Assembly (NCBI GenBank): GCA_004213995.1 | Contig: SGZJ01000002.1 | Location: forward strand, 1-64,000 | DNA: 64,000 nucleotides | Direction: 5' to 3' | From: Flavobacteriales bacterium | GTDB lineage: Bacteria; Bacteroidota; Bacteroidia; Flavobacteriales; Flavobacteriaceae | Shown here: positions 9,108-18,163 of the stretch, piece by piece | How the letters are laid out: every line of letters begins with the position of its first letter | Numbering within the stretch: position 1 is the first letter of the stretch | The notes under the pieces: model-generated | What the model was told of the DNA's origin: nothing | The model's input: the letters and a program-made list of their open reading frames with translations, nothing else | The model's database searches: none | Program-made: the position numbers and the translations under genes

Positions 9108-10565
9108 TTATTTAGTATTACTGATTATAGTTCTTATTTTTATGCCTATTCCAGCATATATTAATGTCATAATAGGGCTCAGCCAATTAAATATTGCATA
9201 TACAAAATAATCCGCAACACTTACTCCAAGCACACCATAATGATAGGCTCCACATGTATTCCATGGAATTAATGCTGAAGTTACTGTTCCGGAATCTTCA
9301 AGAGTTCTACTTAAGTTTTCAGGAGCTAAATTATTTTCTTCATAAGCTTTTTTAAACATTTTTCCAGGAATTATAATTGCAAGATATTGATCTGAAGCAA
9401 ATAAATTTACTCCTAGGCAACTAGCTACAGTACTAGTAACTAGTCCAAAGGCAGAATCAGCCAACTTTAGTAATTCGTTGGTTATTTTATTTAATGCTCC
9501 AATCGCCTCCATAGCTCCTCCAAATACCATAGCGCACATTGTCAAGAGAATAACCCATAGCATTGATTCCATGCCTCCTCTCGTGTATAAATCATTTATA
9601 CCTTCTAAGAGTTTAGTATTTTTAGTATTATCAATAACTTCCAGAGGAATTTCTGTAAATGTGAATACAGAACTAAATATTGCTTTTAAAGTTGATATGT
9701 CAATTTGTTCAAGAATATTACTTTGAAAAATTACAGAAACAATTATCGCAAATAAAACTCCAAATGATAATGCAATTACAGGTTTTACTTTAAAGTAAGC
9801 TAATACCAAAACGGATACAGGAATTGCAAATAATAATGGTGAGATGTAAAAGTCTTTTTTTAATATTTCTGATATCACACCTATTTCTATGGCATCATTT
9901 GAACTAAAGCTATTTAAATTTAAAGTTATTATACTAAACACAATAAATGTGATTATAAAAGTTGGAAATGTGGTGTACATCATATACTTGATATGAGTAT
10001 AAAGATCAGTCCCGGAAATTGCTGAAGCTAAATTCGTAGTATCACTTAGGGGTGACATTTTATCTCCAAAATATGCTCCAGAAATTACTGCTCCAGCTGT
10101 CATGCTGGGGGGAATGCCGAATGCATTACCCACAGAAACTAATGCAACTCCAATTGTCGCGGAAGTTATGTATGAGCTTCCTGCAGTTAATGAAACGATC
10201 GCTGTAATTAGTAGGGTTAATGGAAGAAAAATTGTTGGATCAATAAAGTTAATCCCGTAATAGACCATAGCAGGAATAACTCCACTGACTTTCCATGTTC
10301 CTGCTAAGGCACCAACTAGCAATAAAATTATAATCGGAGTCTTTATGCTTTTTACACTGTTATAAATTTTGATAAATATTTCTTTTAAAGTGACCTTATT
10401 TATTAAACCTGTAATAGTGACTATTGCTGCAGTAGTTAATAGTATTATGTGGAAAGTATATGCTCCAAGCCATTCATTGTTGAAAATATTGTATACCAAC
10501 ATTGATACAAGAAAAATTATTGGAAAGATAGATGTGATTAAGCTTATTTCTTTTGAGTTGCTCAT
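9108..10565 (-). CDS. NhaC-family Na+/H+ antiporter or amino-acid transporter
   Basis: 485 residues with about 12 hydrophobic membrane segments. The internal GSSYITSATIGVALVSVGNAFG region and the GDKMSPLSDTTNLA motif are characteristic of the NhaC family, as is SGTVTSALIPWNTCGAYH near the C-terminus. Family members exchange Na+ for H+, but several move organic substrates (malate/lactate, tyrosine, predicted methionine). It starts 3 bases after the stop of a PLP trans-sulfuration enzyme and is almost certainly cotranscribed with it. That makes a sulfur amino acid a reasonable alternative cargo. Substrate assignment is inference. Confidence 0.85.
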   Translation of the reverse strand: MSNSKEISLITSIFPIIFLVSMLVYNIFNNEWLGAYTFHIILLTTAAIVTITGLINKVTLKEIFIKIYNSVKSIKTPIIILLLVGALAGTWKVSGVIPAMVYYGINFIDPTIFLPLTLLITAIVSLTAGSSYITSATIGVALVSVGNAFGIPPSMTAGAVISGAYFGDKMSPLSDTTNLASAISGTDLYTHIKYMMYTTFPTFIITFIVFSIITLNLNSFSSNDAIEIGVISEILKKDFYISPLLFAIPVSVLVLAYFKVKPVIALSFGVLFAIIVSVIFQSNILEQIDISTLKAIFSSVFTFTEIPLEVIDNTKNTKLLEGINDLYTRGGMESMLWVILLTMCAMVFGGAMEAIGALNKITNELLKLADSAFGLVTSTVASCLGVNLFASDQYLAIIIPGKMFKKAYEENNLAPENLSRTLEDSGTVTSALIPWNTCGAYHYGVLGVSVADYFVYAIFNWLSPIMTLIYAGIGIKIRTIISNTK

Positions 10566-10568
10566 CTT

Positions 10569-11768
10569 TTAAATTAATTTAACTTCACGCATACATTCTT
10601 TAATAACTTTATAGGTTCTTTCAATGTCATTATCAAGCCCTATAGAGAACCTTATTAATCCTTCATTTAGACCCATTTGTTTTTGCTCATCTTCGGGGAT
10701 TTCAGAAGATGTAGATGATCCTGGAGTACTAAATAAGGTTTTGTAAAAACCTAAACTAACTGCTAAATATCCAACATTCTTTTGTTGCATTAGTTCCATC
10801 AAACTATTAGCTTTTTTTAAATCACCTGCGTCTATAGTTAAGATACCACCAAAACCATAGTCTTCATTTAAAAATGATTCATATAATTTGTTAGATGGAT
10901 GACTTTTTAAGCCTGGGTAAACAGTTCTTATGCCATCTAATTCAAACATTTTTGCTAAGTACATAGCATTTTCACTGTGTTTTTTAACCCTGATATGTAA
11001 AGTTCTTAGGTTTTTAAGAACTGATGCAGCTCTTAAGCTATCCAGAGTTGATCCTAATAACATAGACGCGCCATCATTCACATCTCTAAGTTGATTAATA
11101 AAATCTTGACTACCACAAACTACACCAGCAATTGTATCGCTAGTTCCATTAATAAATTTGGTAATACTATGTATAACTATATCAGCACCTAAGTTTTTTG
11201 GCAAAATTGACAGAGGAGAAAAAGTATTGTCAACTATTAACTTAATACCAGCTTCTTTTGCAATTTTAGAAATTTTAGAAATATCTGCAATTTCTAATAA
11301 TGGATTACTGACTGCTTCACAATAAATTAATTTTGTATTGCTATTAATGCTGTTTTTTATGGAATTTAAATCTGTAATGTCAACAAAACTAGTGCTGATA
11401 TTGAGTTTGCTTGCAAAATTTTTTAAAAAAGCATAAGTACCACCATAAACAGTTCTGCTAGAAACGACATGATCTCCTGACTTGCAAAGTTGTAATAAAG
11501 TAGATGTTATAGCTCCCATTCCAGATCCAAAGACAGTGGCAGATTCAGTGTTTTCCATAGCAGCTAAAGCTTCTCCTAAATATAAATTACTTGGACTTGT
11601 GTGTCTAGAGTACAGGTAACAACCCTCAGTGTTACCTTCAAAGGTATCAGACATTGATTTAGCTGATAAAAAAGTATATGTTGAAGAGTCTGAAATTGAC
11701 GGATTAACTCCTCCGAATTCTCCAAAATATTGTAAATCTTGAATTTCGTTTGCTGGTTTTTTTTTCAT
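10569..11768 (-). CDS. Cys/Met-metabolism PLP enzyme (methionine gamma-lyase-like)
   Basis: 399 residues of the trans-sulfuration (Cys/Met metabolism) PLP family. Visible features are YSRHTSPS (phosphate-site tyrosine/arginine from the partner subunit), the SGMGAITSTL cofactor loop, and SITKFINGTSD with the Schiff-base lysine near residue 204. The C-terminal LIRFSIGLDN segment is the carboxylate-binding arginine region. The family includes methionine gamma-lyase, cystathionine gamma-lyase/synthase and O-acetylhomoserine sulfhydrylase; sequence alone does not separate them securely. Its coupling to an NhaC transporter favours amino-acid breakdown. It is divergent from lpd, with 131 bases between the starts. 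Confidence 0.82.
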   Translation of the reverse strand: MKKKPANEIQDLQYFGEFGGVNPSISDSSTYTFLSAKSMSDTFEGNTEGCYLYSRHTSPSNLYLGEALAAMENTESATVFGSGMGAITSTLLQLCKSGDHVVSSRTVYGGTYAFLKNFASKLNISTSFVDITDLNSIKNSINSNTKLIYCEAVSNPLLEIADISKISKIAKEAGIKLIVDNTFSPLSILPKNLGADIVIHSITKFINGTSDTIAGVVCGSQDFINQLRDVNDGASMLLGSTLDSLRAASVLKNLRTLHIRVKKHSENAMYLAKMFELDGIRTVYPGLKSHPSNKLYESFLNEDYGFGGILTIDAGDLKKANSLMELMQQKNVGYLAVSLGFYKTLFSTPGSSTSSEIPEDEQKQMGLNEGLIRFSIGLDNDIERTYKVIKECMREVKLI

Positions 11769-11846
11769 AAAAAAGGTGTGTATTTAAGTGTTACAAGATA
11801 TGGAATATTATTTTATTTAAAATTGATTTAATTGATTAAATATTCA

Positions 11847-11876
11847 TTGCATAGACACAAAACATTTGTATTTTTG
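11847..11876 (+). promoter_or_regulatory. Promoter of lpd (TTG-N19-TATTTTTG)
   Basis: A -33 TTG at 11847-11849 and a -7 TATTTTTG at 11869-11876, 19 bases apart, match the Bacteroidota housekeeping promoter consensus. The lpd ATG follows at 11900, giving a leader of about 15-20 bases. Confidence 0.75.
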
Positions 11877-11899
11877 TTCATTAATTTAATTATATTATT

Positions 11900-13303
11900 A
11901 TGGATTCTTTTGATGTTTTAGTTATCGGATCTGGCCCAGGTGGTTATGTGTCAGCAATAAGATGTGCTCAATTAGGTATGAAAACTGCTATAGTTGAAAA
12001 ATACAATACAATGGGTGGCACTTGCTTAAATGTTGGTTGTATTCCTAGTAAAGCTTTATTGGACTCATCTCATCACTTTGAAGAAGCTACCAAAAATTTT
12101 TCTAACCATGGTATTAATATTAATGGAGAAATTTCTTTAGATTTTAATAAAATGATTTCTAGAAAGAACGATGTAGTCTCTGAAACTACAAAAGGAATTG
12201 AATTTTTAATGAATAAAAATAATATCAAAGTTTATAATGGTTTTGGTTCTTTTGTTGATAAAAATAAAGTTAAAGTAGTTTCTAATGATAGTGAGATTAT
12301 TTTAGATTCAAAAAATATAATAATAGCAACTGGGAGTAAGCCTTCTTCTTTACCTTTTGTAACAATAGATAAAGAGAGGATTATTTCCTCTACAGAAGCT
12401 TTAAAATTAAAAGAAATCCCTAAACATCTAATTATAATTGGTGGTGGAGTTATTGGGCTAGAGTTAGGTCAAGTTTATAAAAGATTAGGTGCTGAAGTTT
12501 CTATTATTGAATATATGGATAAAATTATTCCAACAATGGATTCTGGCTTGTCTAAAGAATTAACAAAGGTTTTTAAGAAACAGAAATTTAAAATACATAC
12601 ATCACACAAAGTTACAGCCGTTGAAAGAGTTAATGATGATGTTAGAGTAACGGCTGAAGATAAAAATGGTAAAATTGTTGAATTCAATGGAGATTATTGT
12701 TTGGTTAGTATTGGAAGATCTGCTTACACTGATGGACTAAACCTTGAGGCTATTGGTTTGGAGACTACTGACAGGGGTCAGATTAAAGTTAATGATTACT
12801 TACAGACTAAGCACACCAACATATATGCTATTGGAGATGTTGTAAGTGGTGCTATGTTGGCACATAAAGCTGAAGAAGAGGGTGTATTTGTTGCTGAAAT
12901 TATTTCGGGACAAAAACCACATATTGATTATAATCTTATTCCAGGTGTTGTGTACACATGGCCTGAGGTTGCCTCAGTTGGAAAAACTGAAGATTATTTA
13001 AAAGAAAACAATATTGAGTATAAAGTTGGACAATTTCCTATGCGAGCTCTTGGAAGAAGTAGAGCAAGTTCTGATTTAGATGGTTTTGTTAAGATTTTAG
13101 CAGATAAAAATACTGATGAAATTATTGGAGTACACATGATAGGTGCTAGATGTGCAGATTTGATTTCTGAAGCCGTTGTTGCTATGGAGTATCGAGCATC
13201 AGCTGAAGATATAGCTAGAATATCACATGCTCACCCTACTTACTCTGAAGCCATTAAAGAAGCAGCTTTAGCTGCTACTGAAAACAGAGCTCTACACATA
13301 TAA
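11900..13303 (+). CDS. lpd: Dihydrolipoyl dehydrogenase (E3)
   Basis: 467 residues, the usual length. The FAD-binding GSGPGGYV (about 10-17) is followed by the redox-active disulfide motif GGTCLNVGCIPSK with C42 and C47. An NAD-binding GGGVIGLELG lies near 177, and the C-terminal catalytic HP-x3-E pair (H445, E450) is present. It reoxidises dihydrolipoamide of the pyruvate, 2-oxoglutarate, branched-chain or glycine-cleavage complexes in the cytoplasm. No E2 or E1 genes adjoin it, so it probably serves several complexes. It has its own promoter and is followed 51 bases later by tilS. Confidence 0.96.
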   Translation: MDSFDVLVIGSGPGGYVSAIRCAQLGMKTAIVEKYNTMGGTCLNVGCIPSKALLDSSHHFEEATKNFSNHGININGEISLDFNKMISRKNDVVSETTKGIEFLMNKNNIKVYNGFGSFVDKNKVKVVSNDSEIILDSKNIIIATGSKPSSLPFVTIDKERIISSTEALKLKEIPKHLIIIGGGVIGLELGQVYKRLGAEVSIIEYMDKIIPTMDSGLSKELTKVFKKQKFKIHTSHKVTAVERVNDDVRVTAEDKNGKIVEFNGDYCLVSIGRSAYTDGLNLEAIGLETTDRGQIKVNDYLQTKHTNIYAIGDVVSGAMLAHKAEEEGVFVAEIISGQKPHIDYNLIPGVVYTWPEVASVGKTEDYLKENNIEYKVGQFPMRALGRSRASSDLDGFVKILADKNTDEIIGVHMIGARCADLISEAVVAMEYRASAEDIARISHAHPTYSEAIKEAALAATENRALHI

Positions 13304-13327
13304 CTAATTCTGTGTACAGATCTTTAT

Positions 13328-13335
13328 TATATTTG
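13328..13335 (+). promoter_or_regulatory. -7 promoter element before tilS
   Basis: TATATTTG matches TAnnTTTG 19 bases before the tilS ATG at 13355. No clear TTG lies at the -33 distance. If active it starts the tilS-NRAMP-like-pxpABC transcript. Confidence 0.5.
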
Positions 13336-13354
13336 TGATAAATATTACGATATA

Positions 13355-14668
13355 ATGTTAGATGAATTTAAATCTCATTTACTGAGTAAATTACCTTTTT
13401 TATTCAAAAGTAAAATTATAGTTGCTACCTCTTCTGGTGTTGATAGTGTTGTGCTATGTAATTTATGTAAAAAATTAGATTTGGATTTTTCAATTGCGCA
13501 TTGTAATTTTTCACTAAGGGGAAATGAAAGTGATTTAGATGCTGAGTTTTCTAAAAATTTCGCAAAGTCTTTAAATGTAAAATATTATTCCAAAATTTTT
13601 AATACGTTAAAATATAAGAAAGAAAATGCTTTATCGACACAAATGGCTGCTAGGGAGCTTAGATATGCATGGTTTGATACTATATCAATTGATTATGATT
13701 ACGTATTAACAGCTCATCATTTAGATGACCAACTGGAGACTTTTTTTATAAATTTGTCTAGAGGTAGTGGTTTAGATGGGCTTTCTGGAATTCCTGTTGT
13801 TGCCAATAAATTAGTACGTCCATTATTAAATTTTTCAAAGGATGAAATTTTAAAGTTTGCTAAAAACAATAATATTACCTGGAGGGAGGATAGTAGTAAT
13901 AATTCAAATGTCTATTTAAGGAATGATATAAGAAATAATATAATTCCTAGATTTAAGAAATTTAACCCAAGTTTGTTAAAAGGTTTTAAAAATACCTTAT
14001 CCTTTTTACAAGGTTCAAAATCAATTTTAAAGAAAAAAATTGATGAAGTTTCTGAAATCATTGTAACTAAAGAGGATTATCAAACTAAATATGATATTAA
14101 TAAAATCTTAGAGTTAGATAATTTAGACTTCTATTTGTATGAGTTTTTTTATAAATATGGATTCACTAACCTTGTTGATATTAAAAAAATTCTCAGCTCT
14201 CAAGCTGGTAAGTATGTGATCTCAAAAACTCACAGATTGGTTAAGGATAGAAGTTGTCTTATTTTGGAGAAGATTTCTGATTTGTCTTTCGATACTGTTT
14301 ATGTTGATAATGAATTATTGGACTTAAATGTTCTTTATGGATCTTTGAAATTTAGTTCAATTAATAGTTTGGATTGTGCTAATGATGCATCAAATGTATT
14401 TATTGACGAAGATTGTTTGATTTATCCTCTTAAGGTGGTTTCTTATCTTCCTGGTATGTGGTTTATTCCTCTAGGAATGAAGGGTAAAAAATCATTAAGT
14501 AAGTTTTTAAAAGATGAAAAAACTTCTTTAATAGATAAAAAGAGAACTCTTATACTTGTGAATGGTAATAATGAAATAATATGGGTCATTAATCATAGAA
14601 TTGATGATAGATATAAAATAACTGAATCCTCAAAAAAAATATTAAAAATTAGCTTTAGTAAATTTTGA
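13355..14668 (+). CDS. tilS: tRNA(Ile)-lysidine synthase
   Basis: 437 residues. The N-type PP-loop reads SSGVDS (26-31), a variant of SGGxDS. It is followed by FSIAHCNFSLRG, the AHHLDDQLETFFINLSRGSGLDGLSG segment and RPLL, all diagnostic of TilS. The enzyme attaches lysine to C34 of the CAU-anticodon isoleucine tRNA so that it reads AUA; this is essential, and AUA is common in this AT-rich genome. A C-terminal TilS_C-like domain occupies roughly 360-437. Its stop codon overlaps the TTG start of the next gene by 4 bases, so translation is probably coupled. Confidence 0.93.
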   Translation: MLDEFKSHLLSKLPFLFKSKIIVATSSGVDSVVLCNLCKKLDLDFSIAHCNFSLRGNESDLDAEFSKNFAKSLNVKYYSKIFNTLKYKKENALSTQMAARELRYAWFDTISIDYDYVLTAHHLDDQLETFFINLSRGSGLDGLSGIPVVANKLVRPLLNFSKDEILKFAKNNNITWREDSSNNSNVYLRNDIRNNIIPRFKKFNPSLLKGFKNTLSFLQGSKSILKKKIDEVSEIIVTKEDYQTKYDINKILELDNLDFYLYEFFYKYGFTNLVDIKKILSSQAGKYVISKTHRLVKDRSCLILEKISDLSFDTVYVDNELLDLNVLYGSLKFSSINSLDCANDASNVFIDEDCLIYPLKVVSYLPGMWFIPLGMKGKKSLSKFLKDEKTSLIDKKRTLILVNGNNEIIWVINHRIDDRYKITESSKKILKISFSKF

Positions 14669-15885
14669 TATCAATAAAAAACATAGGTCCTGGGACTGTT
14701 ATTGCTGCGGCTTTTATAGGTCCAGGCACTATTACAATGTGTTCAATTGCAGGGTCTGAATATGGTTTAGATTTAATGTGGGCTTTACTATTTTCATTAT
14801 TGGTAACTACGATTCTACAATTAACTGCTGCTAAAATAGGATTGATTACTCAAAAAGGATTATCAGCCAACTTACTGGAAAGTTTTGATAGCCAAACTTT
14901 TAAATATTTAGCTATAGCTTTAGTTTTATCTGCAATATTAGTTGGTAATACTGCTTATCAAGCAGGTAATATTAGTGGTGGTGTTTTGGGAGTAAGTTCA
15001 ATTTTTGGTCAATTATCATATTCATTCACAGGGTTTAATATAAACTTTTACTCAATCTTAGTTGGATTATTGGCTTTTGTAATTTTATATACAGGGAATA
15101 GAAGGTTTATTGAGAGGGTTTTAATAGGTCTGGTTTTAATAATGAGTTTGGCATTTTTGACTTCTGCAATAATTGTTCAGCCTGATTTTGTTTTAATAAT
15201 AAAAGGGTTGTTTATTCCAAAGTTTCCTGAGGGAAGTTTGTTAGTTATTATTGGTTTAATAGGAACAACAGTGGTACCATATAATATTTTTTTACACGCA
15301 TCATTAGTTAGCGATAAATGGGATAGTGTATCGGACTTGAAATTCGTAAAAATAGACACTTTGTTAGCTGTTGTATTAGGTGGTATTATTTCATTATCCG
15401 TAATGATAACTGCTTCAGCTATTGGAGATGTTAATATTCAGAGTGCATCAGATTTAGCTTTAGGTATAGAGCCTTTATTTGGTGGTTTTTCTAAGTTGAT
15501 TATTTCTTTAGGTTTATTTGCCGCTGGCTTGACCAGCTCAGTAACAGCGCCGCTGGCTGCTGCTTACGTAACTTGTGGATGTATGGGTTGGGAAGCTAAC
15601 ATAAGGTCGAAAAAATTTAGAGGAATATGGCTTATTGTATTGTTTTTGGGAGTAATATTTTCAAGTTTAGATTTTAGTTCTATCGAGATTATAAAATTCG
15701 CTCAAGTTGCAAATGGTATTTTACTTCCAGTAATAGCAGTGTTTTTATTAATTGTAGCTAATAATGCTCGTTTGTTAAATAATCAGGTTAATGGTTATTT
15801 TCTTAATTTAATAACAATTATTATAATTTTGTTTACCATGTTTATTGGAGTTAAAAGTGTTTTATCTGTAATAGGTGTAATTTGA
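14665..15885 (+). CDS. NRAMP-like membrane transporter lacking metal-site residues (YcsG-like)
   Basis: 406 residues with about 11 membrane segments and the NRAMP fold signature GPGTVIAAAFIGPGT (8-22). Canonical NRAMP metal transporters carry Asp-Pro-Gly-Asn in segment 1 and Met-Pro-His in segment 6. Here these read G19-P-G-T22 and V204-P-Y206, so the Asp, Asn and Met ligands and the His are all changed. It starts with TTG overlapping the tilS stop (TTGA), and its own stop overlaps the TTG start of pxpA. Bacillus ycsG, also an NRAMP homologue, sits beside pxpA homologue ycsF. I infer a substrate tied to 5-oxoproline metabolism rather than Mn/Fe uptake, but this is untested. Confidence 0.8.
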   Translation: MISIKNIGPGTVIAAAFIGPGTITMCSIAGSEYGLDLMWALLFSLLVTTILQLTAAKIGLITQKGLSANLLESFDSQTFKYLAIALVLSAILVGNTAYQAGNISGGVLGVSSIFGQLSYSFTGFNINFYSILVGLLAFVILYTGNRRFIERVLIGLVLIMSLAFLTSAIIVQPDFVLIIKGLFIPKFPEGSLLVIIGLIGTTVVPYNIFLHASLVSDKWDSVSDLKFVKIDTLLAVVLGGIISLSVMITASAIGDVNIQSASDLALGIEPLFGGFSKLIISLGLFAAGLTSSVTAPLAAAYVTCGCMGWEANIRSKKFRGIWLIVLFLGVIFSSLDFSSIEIIKFAQVANGILLPVIAVFLLIVANNARLLNNQVNGYFLNLITIIIILFTMFIGVKSVLSVIGVI

Positions 15886-16604
15886 AAAGATTAAAAATAA
15901 ATTCTGATGTTGGGGAAGGGGTGTTTAAAGAAGGTGCTTTAATGCCATATTTAAATGCTTGCTCGATTGCTTGTGGTGGTCATTACGGTAATGAGCATAC
16001 AATGATTAAAACAGCTAAATTAGCGATGTCTTACGGAGTTAAAATTGGTGCTCATCCATCATATCCCGATAAAACTAATTTTGGAAGAAAAGAAATGCTT
16101 ATTAGTATAGGTGATTTAAAAGATTCATTGTATGATCAAATATCTTCTCTATTATTGATTTTAAATAACTTAGGTGTTTATAAATTGGATCATATTAAAG
16201 CTCATGGTGCTTTGTATCATAAATGTTTTGTAGATGATAAGATTGCTAAATCCTTTATTGAGGTTGTCAAGTCGTTTAAAAATGTTAAAATTTTAGCTCC
16301 ATACAAATCAGTTGTATCAAAAATTGCCGAAAAACATGGGGTTAAAGTAGATTATGAGGTTTTTTTAGATAGAAATTATAATGATGATTATAGTTTGGTT
16401 TCAAGAGCAGAGACAAATTCTATGCTTGAAAACGGGTTAGAAATGTCGAATAGATATAAAATGGTAGTCAATGAATCTAAAATTAAAACTATTTCTAATA
16501 GCTTGATTGATATAGTAGGTGATACATTTTGCGTCCATAGTGATACAAAAAATTCACATTTACTTTTGAATAACTTTTACGAAAATTATTTTTCTAATGA
16601 TTAA
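15882..16604 (+). CDS. pxpA: 5-oxoprolinase subunit A (LamB/YcsF family)
   Basis: 240 residues, the normal length. Motifs of the family are present: NSDVGEG at 7-13, ACGGHYGNEHTM (about 29-40), GAHPSYPDKTNFGR (about 56-69) and IKAHGALYH. PxpA works with PxpB and PxpC in the cytoplasm to open 5-oxoproline (pyroglutamate) to glutamate at the cost of ATP. The start is a TTG that overlaps the stop of the NRAMP-like gene (TTGA), and its stop region overlaps pxpB by 8 bases. The order pxpA-pxpB-pxpC with overlaps indicates one transcript and coupled translation. Confidence 0.93.
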   Translation: MKRLKINSDVGEGVFKEGALMPYLNACSIACGGHYGNEHTMIKTAKLAMSYGVKIGAHPSYPDKTNFGRKEMLISIGDLKDSLYDQISSLLLILNNLGVYKLDHIKAHGALYHKCFVDDKIAKSFIEVVKSFKNVKILAPYKSVVSKIAEKHGVKVDYEVFLDRNYNDDYSLVSRAETNSMLENGLEMSNRYKMVVNESKIKTISNSLIDIVGDTFCVHSDTKNSHLLLNNFYENYFSND

Positions 16605-17331
16605 GCAAATATATAACTTAAATTATCATCGATTTAATTCAAAATCTATTTTGATATCTTGGCCAAATTTGATTAATGATGATGTTTTATTTGATGTTTT
16701 ATCCTTTAAAAAATCAATTCAACTAACTAATAAAGCTTTAGTTGATGTAATCAATGCATATAGCTCATTATTAGTTATTTACGATAAAGCTATAGATAAT
16801 ATCTATGACGAAATAGAAAGCTTAAAATTGGTATATTCAAATAAAAAAAAAGATACAGTTGAAAGTAAAATTGTTTGGAAAATACCAGTATGTTATAATG
16901 ATTATTTTGGCACTGATTTGGAGAATATTAGTAAGAAAACAAATATAGACAAAGACGAAATTATAGAATTTCACTATAAAAACACATATAGAGTTTGTTT
17001 TTTGGGTTTTTTACCAGGTTTTTTATATTTAAGTAATTTGAATAAGAGATTGTATTTTCCGAGAAAAGTTCAACCAGATTTAAATATTATTAAAGGTTCA
17101 GTTGGTATAGGAGGAAATCAGACAGGAGTATACCCTTCAAATAGTCCTGGTGGTTGGAATATTATTGGAAATTCCCCTGTTAATTTCATAGATAAAGATA
17201 AGCTTCATAAAATTTCATTTGCCAGTCCTGGAGATTCAATAAAATTCTATCCAATAGATTTTAAGGAACATAATTATATTTCAAAAAATTTAGATAGCTA
17301 TATAATAGAATCGGAGGTGATTAATGATTAA
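16597..17331 (+). CDS. pxpB: 5-oxoprolinase subunit B (KipI family)
   Basis: 244 residues. The carboxyltransferase subdomain C/D (AHS1/KipI) signature is clear: VCFLGFLPGFLYL (about 131-143), FPRKVQP, and GSVGIGGNQTGVYPSNSPGGW (about 168-188). With PxpA and PxpC it forms the prokaryotic ATP-dependent 5-oxoprolinase. The Bacillus homologue KipI was named as a sporulation kinase inhibitor, which is not relevant in this lineage. It overlaps pxpA by 8 bases and pxpC by 8 bases; both junctions use the same AATGATTAA sequence. Confidence 0.92.
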   Translation: MIKQIYNLNYHRFNSKSILISWPNLINDDVLFDVLSFKKSIQLTNKALVDVINAYSSLLVIYDKAIDNIYDEIESLKLVYSNKKKDTVESKIVWKIPVCYNDYFGTDLENISKKTNIDKDEIIEFHYKNTYRVCFLGFLPGFLYLSNLNKRLYFPRKVQPDLNIIKGSVGIGGNQTGVYPSNSPGGWNIIGNSPVNFIDKDKLHKISFASPGDSIKFYPIDFKEHNYISKNLDSYIIESEVIND

Positions 17332-18163
17332 AATCATCAAACCTGGATTATATTCTACTATTCAAGATAAAGGAAGAGTGGGTATGCAATCATATGGAAT
17401 TCCCTGTTCTGGAACTATGGATAGTTTTTCATCTAATTTAGCAAATAAGATATTAAACAACTCAGGAAATTCAGCAGTATTAGAAATTACAATGGTAGGT
17501 CCTGTTTTAGAATTTGTTTATGAAACTGTTATATGTATAACTGGTGCTAATTTATCTCCTTTATTAAATAATAAAATTATTAAAATGAATAATCCGATTT
17601 TTATTAAAGCTAATGATATTTTAAGTTTTGGGCTGTTGAAAAGCGGTTTAAGAAGTTATATAGCTGTTTTAGGTGGATTTAAGAGCGAAAAAGTATTTGG
17701 AAGCAGAAGTATGTTCAAAAACTTAACAAAAGCCGTAAAATTAGCTAAGAATGATGTTTTAAATTTTAATAAAGACATTATTTTTAAATCGTCAAAAATT
17801 AATTTAAATAAAACATCAAATATTGATAATAAGATTGTTGTATATAAAGGCCCTGAATATGATACATTAAATTCTAGTCAAAAAGATTTTATATCATCTA
17901 AAAAATTTAGGATTTCAAACAATTATAATAGAATGGCTATTCAATTGACTGATTTATTATCTAATACTTTAGAACCAATAATTACTTCTATGGTCATGCC
18001 TGGAACAGTACAGTTAACTCCAGCAGGTAATTTGATAATATTAATGAAAGATTGTCAAACAACTGGTGGTTACCCAAGAATACTTCAGGTAGAAGAAAAA
18101 TCAATTAATTCTTTGGCGCAATTAAAAAAAGATTCTGAGCTATGGTTTAGTTTAAAAATCTAA
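17324..18163 (+). CDS. pxpC: 5-oxoprolinase subunit C (KipA, biotin-dependent carboxyltransferase-like)
   Basis: 279 residues, slightly short for the family (about 300-330). It opens IKPGLYSTIQDKGRVGMQSYGIPCSG and then MDSFSSNLAN, the standard AHS2/KipA start; the MPGTVQLTPAGNLIILMKDCQTTGGYPR segment near the end is also diagnostic. It completes the PxpABC 5-oxoprolinase that recycles pyroglutamate to glutamate. The start overlaps pxpB by 8 bases. The last 17 bases overlap the 3' end of the converging aldehyde dehydrogenase gene. Confidence 0.92.
   Translation: MIKIIKPGLYSTIQDKGRVGMQSYGIPCSGTMDSFSSNLANKILNNSGNSAVLEITMVGPVLEFVYETVICITGANLSPLLNNKIIKMNNPIFIKANDILSFGLLKSGLRSYIAVLGGFKSEKVFGSRSMFKNLTKAVKLAKNDVLNFNKDIIFKSSKINLNKTSNIDNKIVVYKGPEYDTLNSSQKDFISSKKFRISNNYNRMAIQLTDLLSNTLEPIITSMVMPGTVQLTPAGNLIILMKDCQTTGGYPRILQVEEKSINSLAQLKKDSELWFSLKI

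Noticed and set aside
11769..11899. Possible SAM-type riboswitch before the sulfur-amino-acid lyase
   Set aside because: The 131-base gap is shared with the lpd promoter and shows no conserved paired riboswitch core that I can recognise.
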